Part shown: positions 17,728 through 26,054 of the stretch, piece by piece
Layout of the letters: each line of letters begins with the position of its first letter
Numbering within the stretch: position 1 is the first letter of the stretch
NCBI GenBank assembly: GCA_963820075.1
Contig: CAWFYS010000007.1
Coordinates: forward strand, 62,001-126,000
Reading direction: 5' to 3'
Length of the DNA stretch: 64,000 nucleotides
Source: Kumtagia sp963820075
GTDB taxonomy: Bacteria; Pseudomonadota; Alphaproteobacteria; Rhizobiales; Rhizobiaceae
The notes under the pieces: generated by a model
What the model was told of the DNA's origin: nothing
Databases searched by the model: none
The model's input: only the letters and a program-made list of their open reading frames with translations
Made by a program: the position numbers and the translations under genes

Positions 17728-18192
17728 ATGAGAACATTTTCGCAGAAACCAGCGGAAGTGGTGAAGAAGTGGGTGCTGATCGACGCCGAGGGTCTCGTCG
17801 TCGGCCGTCTCGCCTCCATCGTCGCCAACCGCCTGCGCGGCAAGCACAAGCCGACTTTCACCCCGCATGTCGACGACGGCGACAATGTCATCATCATAAA
17901 CGCCGACAAGGTCGCGTTCACCGGCAAGAAGTACACCGACAAGGTCTACTACTGGCACACCGGCCATCCCGGCGGGGTCAAGGAGCGCACCGCGCGCCAG
18001 CTTCTGGAAGGCCGCTTCCCCGAGCGCGTGCTTGAGAAGGCCGTCGAGCGCATGATACCGCGTGGCCCGCTCGGCCGCCAGCAGATGAAGAATCTCCGCG
18101 TCTATGGTGGCGCCGAGCACCCGCATGCCGCCCAGCAGCCCGAGGCGCTCGACGTCGGCGCGCTGAACAGCAAGAACAAGAAGGTTTCGTAA
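17728..18192 (+). CDS. rplM: 50S ribosomal protein L13
   Basis: L13 is an early-assembly protein of the large ribosomal subunit. The 154-residue length is typical. Hallmarks are KKWVLIDAEGLVVGRLAS near residue 13, LRGKHKPTFTPHVDDGD, YYWHTGHPGG, and VERMIPRGPLGRQQMKNLRVYGG. The start at ATG 17728 gives the conserved rhizobial N-terminus MRTFSQKPAEV. rpsI follows after 2 bases, the universal rplM-rpsI pair. Confidence 0.98.
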   Translation: MRTFSQKPAEVVKKWVLIDAEGLVVGRLASIVANRLRGKHKPTFTPHVDDGDNVIIINADKVAFTGKKYTDKVYYWHTGHPGGVKERTARQLLEGRFPERVLEKAVERMIPRGPLGRQQMKNLRVYGGAEHPHAAQQPEALDVGALNSKNKKVS

Positions 18193-18194
18193 TC

Positions 18195-18671
18195 ATGGTT
18201 GAGCTGAATTCGCTCGCAGATCTCGGCACGGTCGCCGCCGTGCCGCAGCCGGCCGCCCCCGTCTATGTGCAAAAGCTCGACAAGCAGGGCCGCGCCTACG
18301 CTACCGGCAAGCGCAAGGATGCGATCGCCCGCGTCTGGATCAAGCCCGGCAGCGGCAAGATCACCGTCAACGAAAAGGAGTTCGCGGCCTATTTCGCGCG
18401 TCCTGTCCTGCAGATGATCCTGCAGCAGCCGATCGTCGCCGCCAACCGCGGCGGCCAGTTCGACGTCATCGCCACGGTTTCCGGCGGAGGCCTCTCCGGC
18501 CAGGCCGGCGCGGTGCGCCACGGTATTTCCAAGGCGCTGACCTATTACGAGCCGGGCCTGCGCGCCGTGCTCAAGAAGGGCGGCTTCCTGACCCGCGACA
18601 GCCGCACCGTCGAGCGCAAGAAGTACGGCAAGGCGAAGGCCCGCCGCAGCTTCCAGTTCTCGAAGCGCTGA
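18195..18671 (+). CDS. rpsI: 30S ribosomal protein S9
   Basis: S9 contacts the P-site tRNA through its C-terminal basic tail. The protein has 158 residues, with a rhizobial N-terminal extension of about 30 residues. The core is YATGKRKDAIARVWIKPGSG, RPVLQMILQQP, GGGLSGQAGAVRHGISKAL and the C-terminal KARRSFQFSKR ending in the invariant KR. It starts 2 bases after the rplM stop. A strong hairpin terminator follows at 18712-18735. Confidence 0.98.
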   Translation: MVELNSLADLGTVAAVPQPAAPVYVQKLDKQGRAYATGKRKDAIARVWIKPGSGKITVNEKEFAAYFARPVLQMILQQPIVAANRGGQFDVIATVSGGGLSGQAGAVRHGISKALTYYEPGLRAVLKKGGFLTRDSRTVERKKYGKAKARRSFQFSKR

Positions 18672-18711
18672 GCAATCGGGCAGACTGCCTGCCCGACCGT
18701 CAGACTGCACG

Positions 18712-18735
18712 AAGGCCGCCTCGCGCGGCCTTTTG
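18712..18735 (+). terminator. Intrinsic terminator after rpsI
   Basis: AGGCCGC (18713-18719), loop CTCGC, and GCGGCCT (18725-18731) make a perfect 7-bp stem running into TTTT. A second hairpin without a T-run (CGGGCAG / CTGCCCG, 18678-18696) precedes it. It ends the rplM-rpsI transcript just before the toxin-antitoxin promoter. Confidence 0.8.
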
Positions 18736-18771
18736 CTTTCGACCTCGCCACGGCTTGTCGATTTTGGTCGG

Positions 18772-18792
18772 GTGCATTACATTGTAATGCAC
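18772..18792. promoter_or_regulatory. Perfect palindrome upstream of relB-yafQ, probable autoregulatory operator
   Basis: GTGCATTACA (18772-18781), one central base, and TGTAATGCAC (18783-18792) form a perfect 10-bp-arm palindrome ending 15 bases before the antitoxin ATG. RelB/DinJ-type antitoxins are ribbon-helix-helix proteins that bind such sites to repress their own operon. Confidence 0.75.
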
Positions 18793-18806
18793 ATTGGAGA
18801 TTTTCC

Positions 18807-19070
18807 ATGGCCGCAAATCAACTCGTACAGGTCCGTATCGACAAGGCCGTCAAGGAAGAGGCTGCAACCGTCTTGGCGGCCGTCGGCCTTACCGTATCCG
18901 ACGCGGTACGGCTGATGCTGACCAGGGTAGCGCATGACAAAGCACTGCCCTTTGAGCCGCTCATTCCCAACGAGGCGACCATCGCGGCGATGAAGGAGGC
19001 CCGGTCGGCGAAGCTGAAGCGTTTCGACAGCGTTGAGGCGTTGATGTCCGACCTCAATGCGGACGATTGA
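18807..19070 (+). CDS. RelB/DinJ-family antitoxin
   Basis: This 87-residue antitoxin starts at ATG 18807 with GGAGA upstream. The N-terminal ribbon-helix-helix is visible (QVRIDKAVKEEAATVLAAVGLTVSDAVRLML), including the GLTVSDAVRLM signature of RelB/DinJ. The C-terminal half should wrap the toxin. It overlaps the toxin gene by 14 bases, the usual coupling in this class. Confidence 0.93.
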   Translation: MAANQLVQVRIDKAVKEEAATVLAAVGLTVSDAVRLMLTRVAHDKALPFEPLIPNEATIAAMKEARSAKLKRFDSVEALMSDLNADD

Positions 19071-19338
19071 GCGCACCTCCCAGTTCAAGCGCGATTACAA
19101 ACGCGAATCGAAAGGGCGACACAGGGAAACGCTCGACACCGACCTGATCGCCGTCATCGCCGATTTGGCGAACAACAAAACACTGGCGCCTCGCTATCGC
19201 GACCATGCCCTGAGCGGTGAATGGAGCGACCACAGGGACTGTCACATCAAGCCCGATCTGGTGCTGATCTATCGCCGGTCTGACGAGGACAGCCTGCAAC
19301 TGGTTCGCCTCGGCTCGCACGCCGAACTCAGCCTTTGA
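19057..19338 (+). CDS. YafQ/RelE-type mRNA interferase toxin
   Basis: This 93-residue toxin has FKRDYKRE at the N-terminus, ALSGEWSDHRDCHIKPDLVLIYR in the centre (H-x-K/D and the conserved arginine-tyrosine region), and RLGSHAELSL at the end. YafQ enzymes cleave mRNA on translating ribosomes. All the characteristic RelE-superfamily positions seem present, so the toxin is probably intact. It is encoded with its antitoxin directly after the ribosomal operon terminator. Confidence 0.93.
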   Translation: MRTIERTSQFKRDYKRESKGRHRETLDTDLIAVIADLANNKTLAPRYRDHALSGEWSDHRDCHIKPDLVLIYRRSDEDSLQLVRLGSHAELSL

Positions 19339-19345
19339 AGAAAAC

Positions 19346-20365
19346 TCAGTTCGTCAGCGCGTAGGGAATGCGATAGCCATTGGCCTCCAGCCAGCGCAGC
19401 GCGGCTTCCGGCTCGTCGGTCTGGATCATCGTGGCGCCACGGTCGACCCAGAAGCCAAAGGTCTCTTGCGGAATATCAGCGAGCACGGCGAGTTCGTCGC
19501 CGCGTCCGCCGGCAAGCAGGCCGCCTGACCTGTTGACGATCGCATAGGTGTTGACCCACAGGTGCCAATTGCCGCGAGCGGCGACGGCGCGGGCCCGCGT
19601 GCTGAACAGCACGCCCCCGGTGTCGGTCATCCCGTTGCCCTCCGCATGCCAGTTGATCATCTCCACCGCCCGCGCCGAGACCGCGCGGGTCGCCTGTTCG
19701 AGAAATCCGACGTCGTGCACCGCGTCGTCGGCGATGACCGGCATGAACTGGACGCCGCCGCCCATGCGCTCGACCACCTGAAGGGCTTCGGCGACCCGGT
19801 TGGCATTCCAGAGATTCTGCTTGACCACGACCTCGTTCGCCATGCCGAGGTCGCGGGCGATCGCGACCATTGCGGGCAGGCTGTCGATATCCAGCTTGTT
19901 GTCGATGTTGAACAGGATGCGGCCCCGCGTGACCTCCATCATGCGGCGCAGCGTCGGAATGCCTTCCTCGGTCACCTTGCCGGTCGCTTCCACTTTCAAA
20001 CGGCATTTCGAAAGCTCGGCGAGGGTACGCGCAGCGAGCGGTCCCTTGCAGCTTGTCGTCCGGTCCAGCCAGCTGTCGTGCAGCACCACGAATTCGCCGT
20101 CGCGGGTCTCCTGCACGTCCAGTTCCACCATCTCGACGCCCAGGGCGATCGACGCCTCGACCGCGGCGATGGAGTTCTCCGGGTAAAGGCTCCCGCCTTT
20201 CATCCGGCCGCCGCCGCGATGCGCGACCACCATCACGTGATCGCGCCATTGGTTGGCGTTGGCAAAACGCTCAAGGACCTCGGCCGCACGCTGGCCTTGG
20301 GCGTTCGCGACTGCCGTCAAACCGGCAAATGCAAGCATTAACGCGGTGATCCGCCTTGCGCGCAT
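19346..20365 (-). CDS. Glycerophosphodiester phosphodiesterase family protein, secreted
   Basis: This 339-residue protein starts at ATG 20365 (MRARRITALMLAFAGLTAVANA), which gives a clean signal peptide. A longer reading frame lacks a ribosome site. The GDPD catalytic pattern is present: VVAHRGGG, YPENSIAAVEASIALGVEMVELDVQ and GEFVVLHDSWLDRTT. These enzymes hydrolyse glycerophosphodiesters to glycerol-3-phosphate and an alcohol, here in the periplasm. It may supply phosphorus or recycle lipids. The stop lies 7 bases from the toxin stop, tail to tail. Confidence 0.9.
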   Translation of the reverse strand: MRARRITALMLAFAGLTAVANAQGQRAAEVLERFANANQWRDHVMVVAHRGGGRMKGGSLYPENSIAAVEASIALGVEMVELDVQETRDGEFVVLHDSWLDRTTSCKGPLAARTLAELSKCRLKVEATGKVTEEGIPTLRRMMEVTRGRILFNIDNKLDIDSLPAMVAIARDLGMANEVVVKQNLWNANRVAEALQVVERMGGGVQFMPVIADDAVHDVGFLEQATRAVSARAVEMINWHAEGNGMTDTGGVLFSTRARAVAARGNWHLWVNTYAIVNRSGGLLAGGRGDELAVLADIPQETFGFWVDRGATMIQTDEPEAALRWLEANGYRIPYALTN

Positions 20366-20555
20366 GAGAATCGCTTCCCCGCCAAACGAGATGGGCCGGA
20401 GATAGCGTCGGCTCATGACACGTTCATGATCCGCCCGTGACACGTTCGTGACGCATCACGGTTGTGCCACGGTCGCCGGCGCGGGCAATCCGGGCGCACA
20501 TCTGGCAAGTTGCGCATCGTTTCTGTAGAGAAGCGACCGACACGAGGGGACAACG

Positions 20556-21512
20556 ATGCCGAACAGGAACATCGACCACGCCTTTGCGGCGGCAAAAACG
20601 ACCGGAGCCTCGTTCGAGCCCACCTATGCCGGGGCGCTCTCCTTCATGCGGCGAAAATACACGAAGAAGGTGAAGGGAGCCGACGCGATCGTCTGGGGCA
20701 TCCCTTTCGATGCGGCCGTGACCAATCGCCCGGGAGCGCGCTTCGGACCACAGGCGATCCGTCGCGCTTCCGCGATCCTCGACAATGATCCGCAGTATCC
20801 GTTCCATCTGGACCTGTTCGACAAACTCGCGGTGGTCGACTATGGCGACTGCCTGCTCGACAGCGGCAACCATCAGAAGACGCCGGCGACGATCGAGCGC
20901 GAGGCAAGCAGGCTGCTCGCCTCCGGTGCCTTCCTCCTGACGCTGGGCGGCGACCATTTCGTCACATGGCCGCTGCTCAAGGCGCACGCGGCGATCCACG
21001 GGCCGCTGGGGCTCGTCCAGTTCGATGCCCATCAGGATACGTGGGATGATGACGGCAAGCGCATCGATCACGGCTCGTTCGTTGCGCGTGCGGTGAGGGA
21101 AGGCGTCATCGATCCCGGCCGCTCGATCCAGATCGGTATCCGCACGCATGCGCCCGCCGATTTCGGCATCAAGATCCTCTACGGCTACGATGTCGAGGAA
21201 ATGCGCGCCGCCGACATCGCGAATGCGATCGCCGAGCGCACGCGCGGCGGGAAGACCTACGTGACCTTCGATATCGACTGCCTGGACCCGGCCTTTGCGC
21301 CCGGCACCGGCACGCCGGTTGCGGGCGGTCCGTCGTCGGCAAAGATATTCTCCGTCCTGCGCCAGATGACCGGGATGGATATTGTCGGCGCCGATGTGGT
21401 GGAGGTTGCGCCGCCCTATGACCATGCCGATATAACGGCAATCGCCGGATCGATCGTCGCGCAGCACTACCTCGGCCTGCTGGCCGAACGGAAGCAGCGC
21501 GAGCGCGGCTGA
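20556..21512 (+). CDS. speB: Agmatinase / arginase-family ureohydrolase
   Basis: This manganese enzyme would hydrolyse agmatine to putrescine and urea. It has 318 residues. Metal-ligand motifs are LTLGGDHFVTWP, VQFDAHQDTWDDD and TFDIDCLDPAFAPGTGTPVAGG, in the correct order. The sequence is of the SpeB group, but guanidinobutyrase or a similar substrate cannot be excluded. It is followed by argC, and the speB-argC-ctaA order is common in rhizobia. It is separate from the catabolic arginine deiminase operon at 31-36 kb. Confidence 0.9.
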   Translation: MPNRNIDHAFAAAKTTGASFEPTYAGALSFMRRKYTKKVKGADAIVWGIPFDAAVTNRPGARFGPQAIRRASAILDNDPQYPFHLDLFDKLAVVDYGDCLLDSGNHQKTPATIEREASRLLASGAFLLTLGGDHFVTWPLLKAHAAIHGPLGLVQFDAHQDTWDDDGKRIDHGSFVARAVREGVIDPGRSIQIGIRTHAPADFGIKILYGYDVEEMRAADIANAIAERTRGGKTYVTFDIDCLDPAFAPGTGTPVAGGPSSAKIFSVLRQMTGMDIVGADVVEVAPPYDHADITAIAGSIVAQHYLGLLAERKQRERG

Positions 21513-21598
21513 AGGCTTGAACCGGAATTTGCGGAACTTAGTTCGGAAACTCCGCCAACCAATTGATCAATAGTCGATTCTAGATCGGAACGGCAGAC

Positions 21599-22531
21599 AT
21601 GAAACCGAAAATCTTCATCGACGGAGAGCACGGCACGACAGGCTTGCAGATTCGTGCGCGGCTCGCCGGCCGGGGCGATATCGAGGTCATCTCCGTTCCA
21701 ACCGAGCGCCGCAAGGACCCCGCGGCAAGGGCCGATCTCCTCAACATGGCCGATGTCGCGATCCTTTGCCTGCCTGATGCGGCTGCGAAGGAAAGCGTTT
21801 CGCTGATCTCCAACGACAGCACCCGCGTTATTGACGCCTCCACGGCGCATCGCGTGGCGGAAGGCTGGGTCTATGGCTTCGCCGAAATGGACAAGGACCA
21901 GGCCAATGCCATTCGCGCGGCTAGCCGTGTCGCCAATCCCGGCTGCTGGCCGCAAGGTCCGATCGCCACGCTGCGCCCGCTGATCAAGGCGGGGCTGCTT
22001 CCCGCCGACCTGCCCGTGAGCATGAACGGCATATCCGGCTATTCGGGCGGCGGCCGCACCATGATCGAGGACTATGAGACGCAAGGCGGGAACGCCCCCG
22101 AATTCTTCCCCTATGGCCTCACCTTCCAGCATAAGCACGTGCCGGAACTGAAGAAATATGCAGGGCTTTCGCGCGATCCGCTGATGCAGCCCGCCGTCGG
22201 CAATTTCGCGCAAGGCATGGTCACAGTCGTGCCGCTGCACCTCGCTTTGCTCGACCGCGTGCCGAAAGGCGTCGATCTGCACGCGGCGATCGCCGACCAC
22301 TACGCCGGCATTGACGGCGGCGATGTCGAAGTCGCTCCCTATGCCGAGACGGAACGCGCGCCGGAAATCGAGCCGGAGCGCTACAACGACACCAACACGA
22401 TGAAGCTCTATGTCTTCGCCAATGACAAAACCGCCCAGGCCCTGCTGATCGCCGTCTACGACAATCTCGGCAAAGGCGCTTCGGGCGCGGCGGTGCAGAA
22501 TCTCGACCTGATGCTGAGCGGCGGGCGTTAG
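21599..22531 (+). CDS. argC: N-acetyl-gamma-glutamyl-phosphate reductase (short type)
   Basis: This enzyme performs the third step of arginine biosynthesis, the NADPH-dependent reduction of N-acetylglutamyl phosphate. It has 310 residues, the short form found in alphaproteobacteria. The nucleotide-binding start FIDGEHGTTGLQIRARL, the VIDASTAHR segment, the catalytic cysteine in VANPGCWPQG, and NGISGYSGGGR are diagnostic. ATG 21599 lies 86 bases after speB, so it may have its own promoter. Confidence 0.95.
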   Translation: MKPKIFIDGEHGTTGLQIRARLAGRGDIEVISVPTERRKDPAARADLLNMADVAILCLPDAAAKESVSLISNDSTRVIDASTAHRVAEGWVYGFAEMDKDQANAIRAASRVANPGCWPQGPIATLRPLIKAGLLPADLPVSMNGISGYSGGGRTMIEDYETQGGNAPEFFPYGLTFQHKHVPELKKYAGLSRDPLMQPAVGNFAQGMVTVVPLHLALLDRVPKGVDLHAAIADHYAGIDGGDVEVAPYAETERAPEIEPERYNDTNTMKLYVFANDKTAQALLIAVYDNLGKGASGAAVQNLDLMLSGGR

Positions 22532-22576
22532 ACTGGTCGCCCGCTGCCCTCGCCTTCGAACCCGGCGAGGCCGCCG

Positions 22577-23689
22577 TCAGTTTCTGGCGGCGGTCTCGGT
22601 TTCCAGAGCGTAGCTGCCCCTGGTGCCGCGCCAGTGGGCCGTGGCGAAGATCAGCACGACAAGCGCGAAGGCCTGATGCAGCAGCGCCCAATGCATATGT
22701 GCCTGGGCGAGCAAGGTGCCTATTCCGATGCACGCCTGCACGAGGACAAGGACCGCCAGCAGCCAGGCGCGGCGCGAATGCGTGGTCGCCGGCAGTGCGC
22801 TTGAGGTCGCCAGGGCGTGCCAGAGCGCCACCCCCAGCACGGTATAGGCGGCCATGCGATGCACGAACTGGACCGTTTTCGGATTTTCGAAGAAGTTGCG
22901 CCAGGCGGGCTCGATGACCAGCAGATCGCCGGGCACCACGGCGCCGTCCATCAGGGGCCAGGTGTTGTAGCTCAGCCCGGCATGCAGGCCGGCGACCAGG
23001 CCGCCGAGATAGATTTGCACCAGCACGAGCAGCACCAGTATGCCGGCCAATCGCCGGATCGGCCGGCCGGCCGGCGCCTCCGAGTGCAGCGCGAGCCCAC
23101 GAGCAATCCAGGTCACGGCCGCGATGATCACGCAGGCGAGCGTCAGATGGGTCGCCAGACGGTACTGGCTGACCGACACGCGCTCGGCCAGGCCGGACGC
23201 CACCATCCACCAGCCGATGGCGCCTTGCAGTCCGCCGAGCGCCAGGAGCCCGATCAGGCGCGGCTTCAGCCGTGTTTCGAGACGGCCGGCGATCCAGAAG
23301 AAGGCAAGCGGCAGGGCGACGAGAAAGCCCACCCCGCGCGCCAGCATCCGGTGCGCCCACTCCCACCAGAAGATGCCTTTGAACGCCGCCAGCGTCATGC
23401 CTTTGTTGACCTGCTCGTATTGCGGGATTTGCCGGTACTTCTGGAACTCCTCCTGCCATTCGGCCTGGTTGAGAGGCGGTATGACGCCGTGGACCGGCTT
23501 CCACTCGGTGATCGACAGGCCGGAGCCGGTCATGCGCGTCGCGCCGCCGACCATCACAAGCGCGAAGAGAACGACCAGAACGCAATAAAGCCAGCCGCGC
23601 ACCAGCGCCCTGTTGCGCAGCAGCCGGTCGCGCTCGGCGAACGGGGCATGAACGTTGGAGATCACGGCCATTGGCGAAAGGTCCGGCAT
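22577..23689 (-). CDS. ctaA: Heme A synthase, COX15/CtaA family
   Basis: This inner-membrane monooxygenase converts heme O to heme A for cytochrome oxidases. It has 370 residues with eight hydrophobic segments in two four-helix bundles. Haem-ligand regions include FWWEWAHRMLAR, YRLATHLTLACV, FVHRMAAYTVL and ALLHQAFALVV, and the signature GGATRMTGSGLSITEWKP lies near residue 50. It is convergent with argC and divergent from the DUF2842 gene, as in related genomes. Confidence 0.95.
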   Translation of the reverse strand: MPDLSPMAVISNVHAPFAERDRLLRNRALVRGWLYCVLVVLFALVMVGGATRMTGSGLSITEWKPVHGVIPPLNQAEWQEEFQKYRQIPQYEQVNKGMTLAAFKGIFWWEWAHRMLARGVGFLVALPLAFFWIAGRLETRLKPRLIGLLALGGLQGAIGWWMVASGLAERVSVSQYRLATHLTLACVIIAAVTWIARGLALHSEAPAGRPIRRLAGILVLLVLVQIYLGGLVAGLHAGLSYNTWPLMDGAVVPGDLLVIEPAWRNFFENPKTVQFVHRMAAYTVLGVALWHALATSSALPATTHSRRAWLLAVLVLVQACIGIGTLLAQAHMHWALLHQAFALVVLIFATAHWRGTRGSYALETETAARN

Positions 23690-23827
23690 GAGTTCAACGG
23701 AGACTGGTGAACCAGGCGGGCGGCGCTTTCAAGCCGGCCTCACGCGACACGCCGTCGCGCATCGAAGGACAGGAGCGGGTTGCACGGCGCGCCGCGCCGG
23801 ACTATCGGGACGGCCAGGGAGAAAAAA

Positions 23828-24037
23828 TTGCCGATCCGCCTCAAGAAGTTCATCGGGACGATCCTTCTGGTCACCCTTGTCATAGTCTACGCCATGGTCG
23901 CCATGATCGTGGCAGTGGCGCAACTCGCCGAATCCGGACCGCTTGCGCATTTTGCCTTCTTTCTCTTCAGCGGTCTTTTGTGGATCCTGCCGGCCATGGG
24001 CATTATCAAGTGGATGATGTTGCCGCCGCGGAACTGA
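23828..24037 (+). CDS. DUF2842 family small membrane protein
   Basis: A TTG start at 23828 preceded by AGGGAG gives 69 residues beginning MPIRLKKFIGTILLV. There are two hydrophobic helices separated by a short charged turn and a C-terminal PAMGIIKWMMLP. This fits the DUF2842 family, which sits beside ctaA in many Hyphomicrobiales. Its role is unknown; the linkage hints at cytochrome oxidase or haem A assembly. Confidence 0.8.
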   Translation: MPIRLKKFIGTILLVTLVIVYAMVAMIVAVAQLAESGPLAHFAFFLFSGLLWILPAMGIIKWMMLPPRN

Positions 24038-24121
24038 ACCGGCAAAGGCTGCCGTCCCACCGCCGGAGGGTGCACTGCGCGGACCCGCCTTGCCTGTGGA
24101 GGATATCCGGATGCGTTATCC

Positions 24122-24274
24122 ATGGTGGCGGCGGAGGCCTTGCCCGGCAAATTCTGCGCCGTGGTTCAGCCGGCGAAGCGGATGATCCGAAAGACGCGGA
24201 TCAAGAATAGTCCCGCCGCCTGGCGGTTTGCGAGGGAGCTGCGCCGCGTGACCGGCAGGAAGGCTGCGAAATAG
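24122..24274 (+). CDS. Small basic hypothetical protein, doubtful
   Basis: This 50-residue reading frame starts at ATG 24122 and ends at TAG 24272. It is rich in Lys and Arg (MIRKTRIKNSPAAWRFARELRR) and could be a small nucleic-acid-binding protein or simply a chance frame. No ribosome site is convincing. It fills the gap between the DUF2842 gene and the convergent Wzc-like gene. Confidence 0.25.
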   Translation: MVAAEALPGKFCAVVQPAKRMIRKTRIKNSPAAWRFARELRRVTGRKAAK

Positions 24275-24320
24275 GCCTGGCGCGATGCGCGAAGCCGGTC
24301 GAACCTACATCGGCACCAGA

Positions 24321-25802
24321 TCATACGGTTGCGCCGCGATCGGGAGGCATCGGCGGGATGCCGCCGCCAGGCGTCACGAGGGTAAGTCCCTCGTAGGCGG
24401 AAGCGAGATCGTCGCGCGCCGCCGTCACCTCTTCCGTCGGCTCAAGCACGCTCAGCAGGATCTCAGTGCCCGCGGAAACCAGGCGGCGGATGCTGCCGGG
24501 GCCGGCGGGTCCGCACTCGACGATCACCAGATCATATGACTTTCCCAAAAGGTCCATGATGGACGGAAGCCGCTCGACGGCCCGCATTGCCGTCCGCTGG
24601 TCCGCCGTGCCCACCGGGATGAGGTGGCTTTCCGAATAATGATCGGCATGAATCACTTCGGCGATCTGGCAGGTGCCGGACAGGAGATCGGTAATCCCGG
24701 GAAGTTCGTTGCTGTCCAGCATCGGCCGCGACGCCGCTCCCGACGCGGTCAGGTCGACCAGCACGACACGCAGGCCGGCGTCGGCCACGTTCCGGGCGAC
24801 CATCACGGCGCTTGCCGCGGCCTCGTCACCCTCCGGCGAAACAAAAAGAGCGCGCGAGGCGCCGCCGGCGATCAGCATTTCGGCAGCGTCATGAACCGAC
24901 ACCTGACTATCAATCAATGCACGGCCCGCATCTTCCGGATGGTCGGCCCTGAATGACGGTTCGCCGGCGGCTGCCGCTATCGGCACGCGGGTCCGGCCGG
25001 TCGGTCGCGCGACTGCGCCGCCGGCCGCTCGCATTGCCCGGCCCGAGAAAAGCTCGCCAAGCAGAGTTGCCAAAGCCATCACAAGCAGCGATGCCGCGAA
25101 GGTCGATCCGACGATCGGGACGATCTTGGGGAAGTAAGGTTCCAGCGGGACGACCGCGCGTGAAAAGACACGCGCATCGACGGGCAGATAGTTGCCGTCG
25201 CGACGCGAGGTCGCCTCGCGATTGGCGTCGCGGCTGAACGCCAGATAGGTATCGGCGATGGCGTTCGGGATATCGGCCGCGAGCTTGGGGCTCCGCGAGG
25301 AGAAGGAGATCGCGATGACCCGCGACCTCTCGACGCGAAAAACCGTCACCTTGTCGCGAAAGGCTTCGAGCACCCTTTCTTCGGCGGGCACATCGGCCGG
25401 ATTGCTCTTCAGGCCGACCATGATCAGGAACCGCTCGATGAGGGACGGCCTGATCGCTCTCTCGAATTCCGGCAGGCTCGCCAGATCGAAATCCTTTGCG
25501 ACCCGCTTGAGGATGTCGGTCGAGGTGATGATCTCGACCTGGCTCACCACGCCCTCCTCGTCGAGCAGGGCGGTGTTCTCGGAGGTGTCGCCGCGCGGCC
25601 GCGTGAAAACGGACTCGCGCGTATCAATCAGGAGCCTGGTTTCGGCCCTGTAGTAGGGCGTCGCGAGCGAGGCTAGAACGAAGGCGACGGCCGAAAGCAC
25701 GATCGCCACCGAGAGAATGCGTTTCCAGTCTCTCGCAAGACCGGCAAACAACCTCCCCAGGTCGACGTCGACGTCGCTTGCGCTCGAATTGACGGCTGAC
25801 AT
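24321..25802 (-). CDS. Wzc/ExoP-like polysaccharide co-polymerase with the coiled coil missing
   Basis: This inner-membrane chain-length regulator of exopolysaccharide export has 493 residues from ATG 25802 (GGAG upstream). The N-terminal Wzz domain is intact (DLGRLFAGLARDWKRI, TM1, YYRAETRLLIDTR). The chain then passes directly from NREATSRRDGNYLPVDAR to the proline-rich second membrane segment. Homologues have about 200 residues of periplasmic coiled coil there. The cytoplasmic kinase-like domain has LFVSPEGDEAAASAVMVARN in place of a Walker A with GKS/T, VVLVDLT as Walker A', and no C-terminal tyrosine cluster, so kinase activity is unlikely. It is divergent from the Wza-like gene. Confidence 0.8.
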   Translation of the reverse strand: MSAVNSSASDVDVDLGRLFAGLARDWKRILSVAIVLSAVAFVLASLATPYYRAETRLLIDTRESVFTRPRGDTSENTALLDEEGVVSQVEIITSTDILKRVAKDFDLASLPEFERAIRPSLIERFLIMVGLKSNPADVPAEERVLEAFRDKVTVFRVERSRVIAISFSSRSPKLAADIPNAIADTYLAFSRDANREATSRRDGNYLPVDARVFSRAVVPLEPYFPKIVPIVGSTFAASLLVMALATLLGELFSGRAMRAAGGAVARPTGRTRVPIAAAAGEPSFRADHPEDAGRALIDSQVSVHDAAEMLIAGGASRALFVSPEGDEAAASAVMVARNVADAGLRVVLVDLTASGAASRPMLDSNELPGITDLLSGTCQIAEVIHADHYSESHLIPVGTADQRTAMRAVERLPSIMDLLGKSYDLVIVECGPAGPGSIRRLVSAGTEILLSVLEPTEEVTAARDDLASAYEGLTLVTPGGGIPPMPPDRGATV

Positions 25803-26054
25803 ACGCAAGAACTCCGGACCGCGCCGGCGTCAATCGTAAACATCTATGGTAACCCAGCCGTTAAATTGCGTACAGTTTGGTTTGTCGCTCACACCGGTCG
25901 AGGCGGGAAAATCCGCCTGATGACGCCAATGACCGCCATGTTCGATCAGCTCCGGTCTACCTTTACGCGGTGTTAACCCTAATCATTCGATAACGTCCAA
26001 CATCCGCAATGCGCCGAGCCATGTGGCGGCGCGCGTCAGGGATGGTCCGCCGGC
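25803..26054. promoter_or_regulatory. Divergent promoter region of the exopolysaccharide cluster
   Basis: A 252-base AT-richer interval lies between the Wzc-like start and the Wza-like start. It is the only gap in the cluster wide enough to hold promoters in both directions. I could not fix individual -35/-10 boxes with confidence. Confidence 0.4.
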
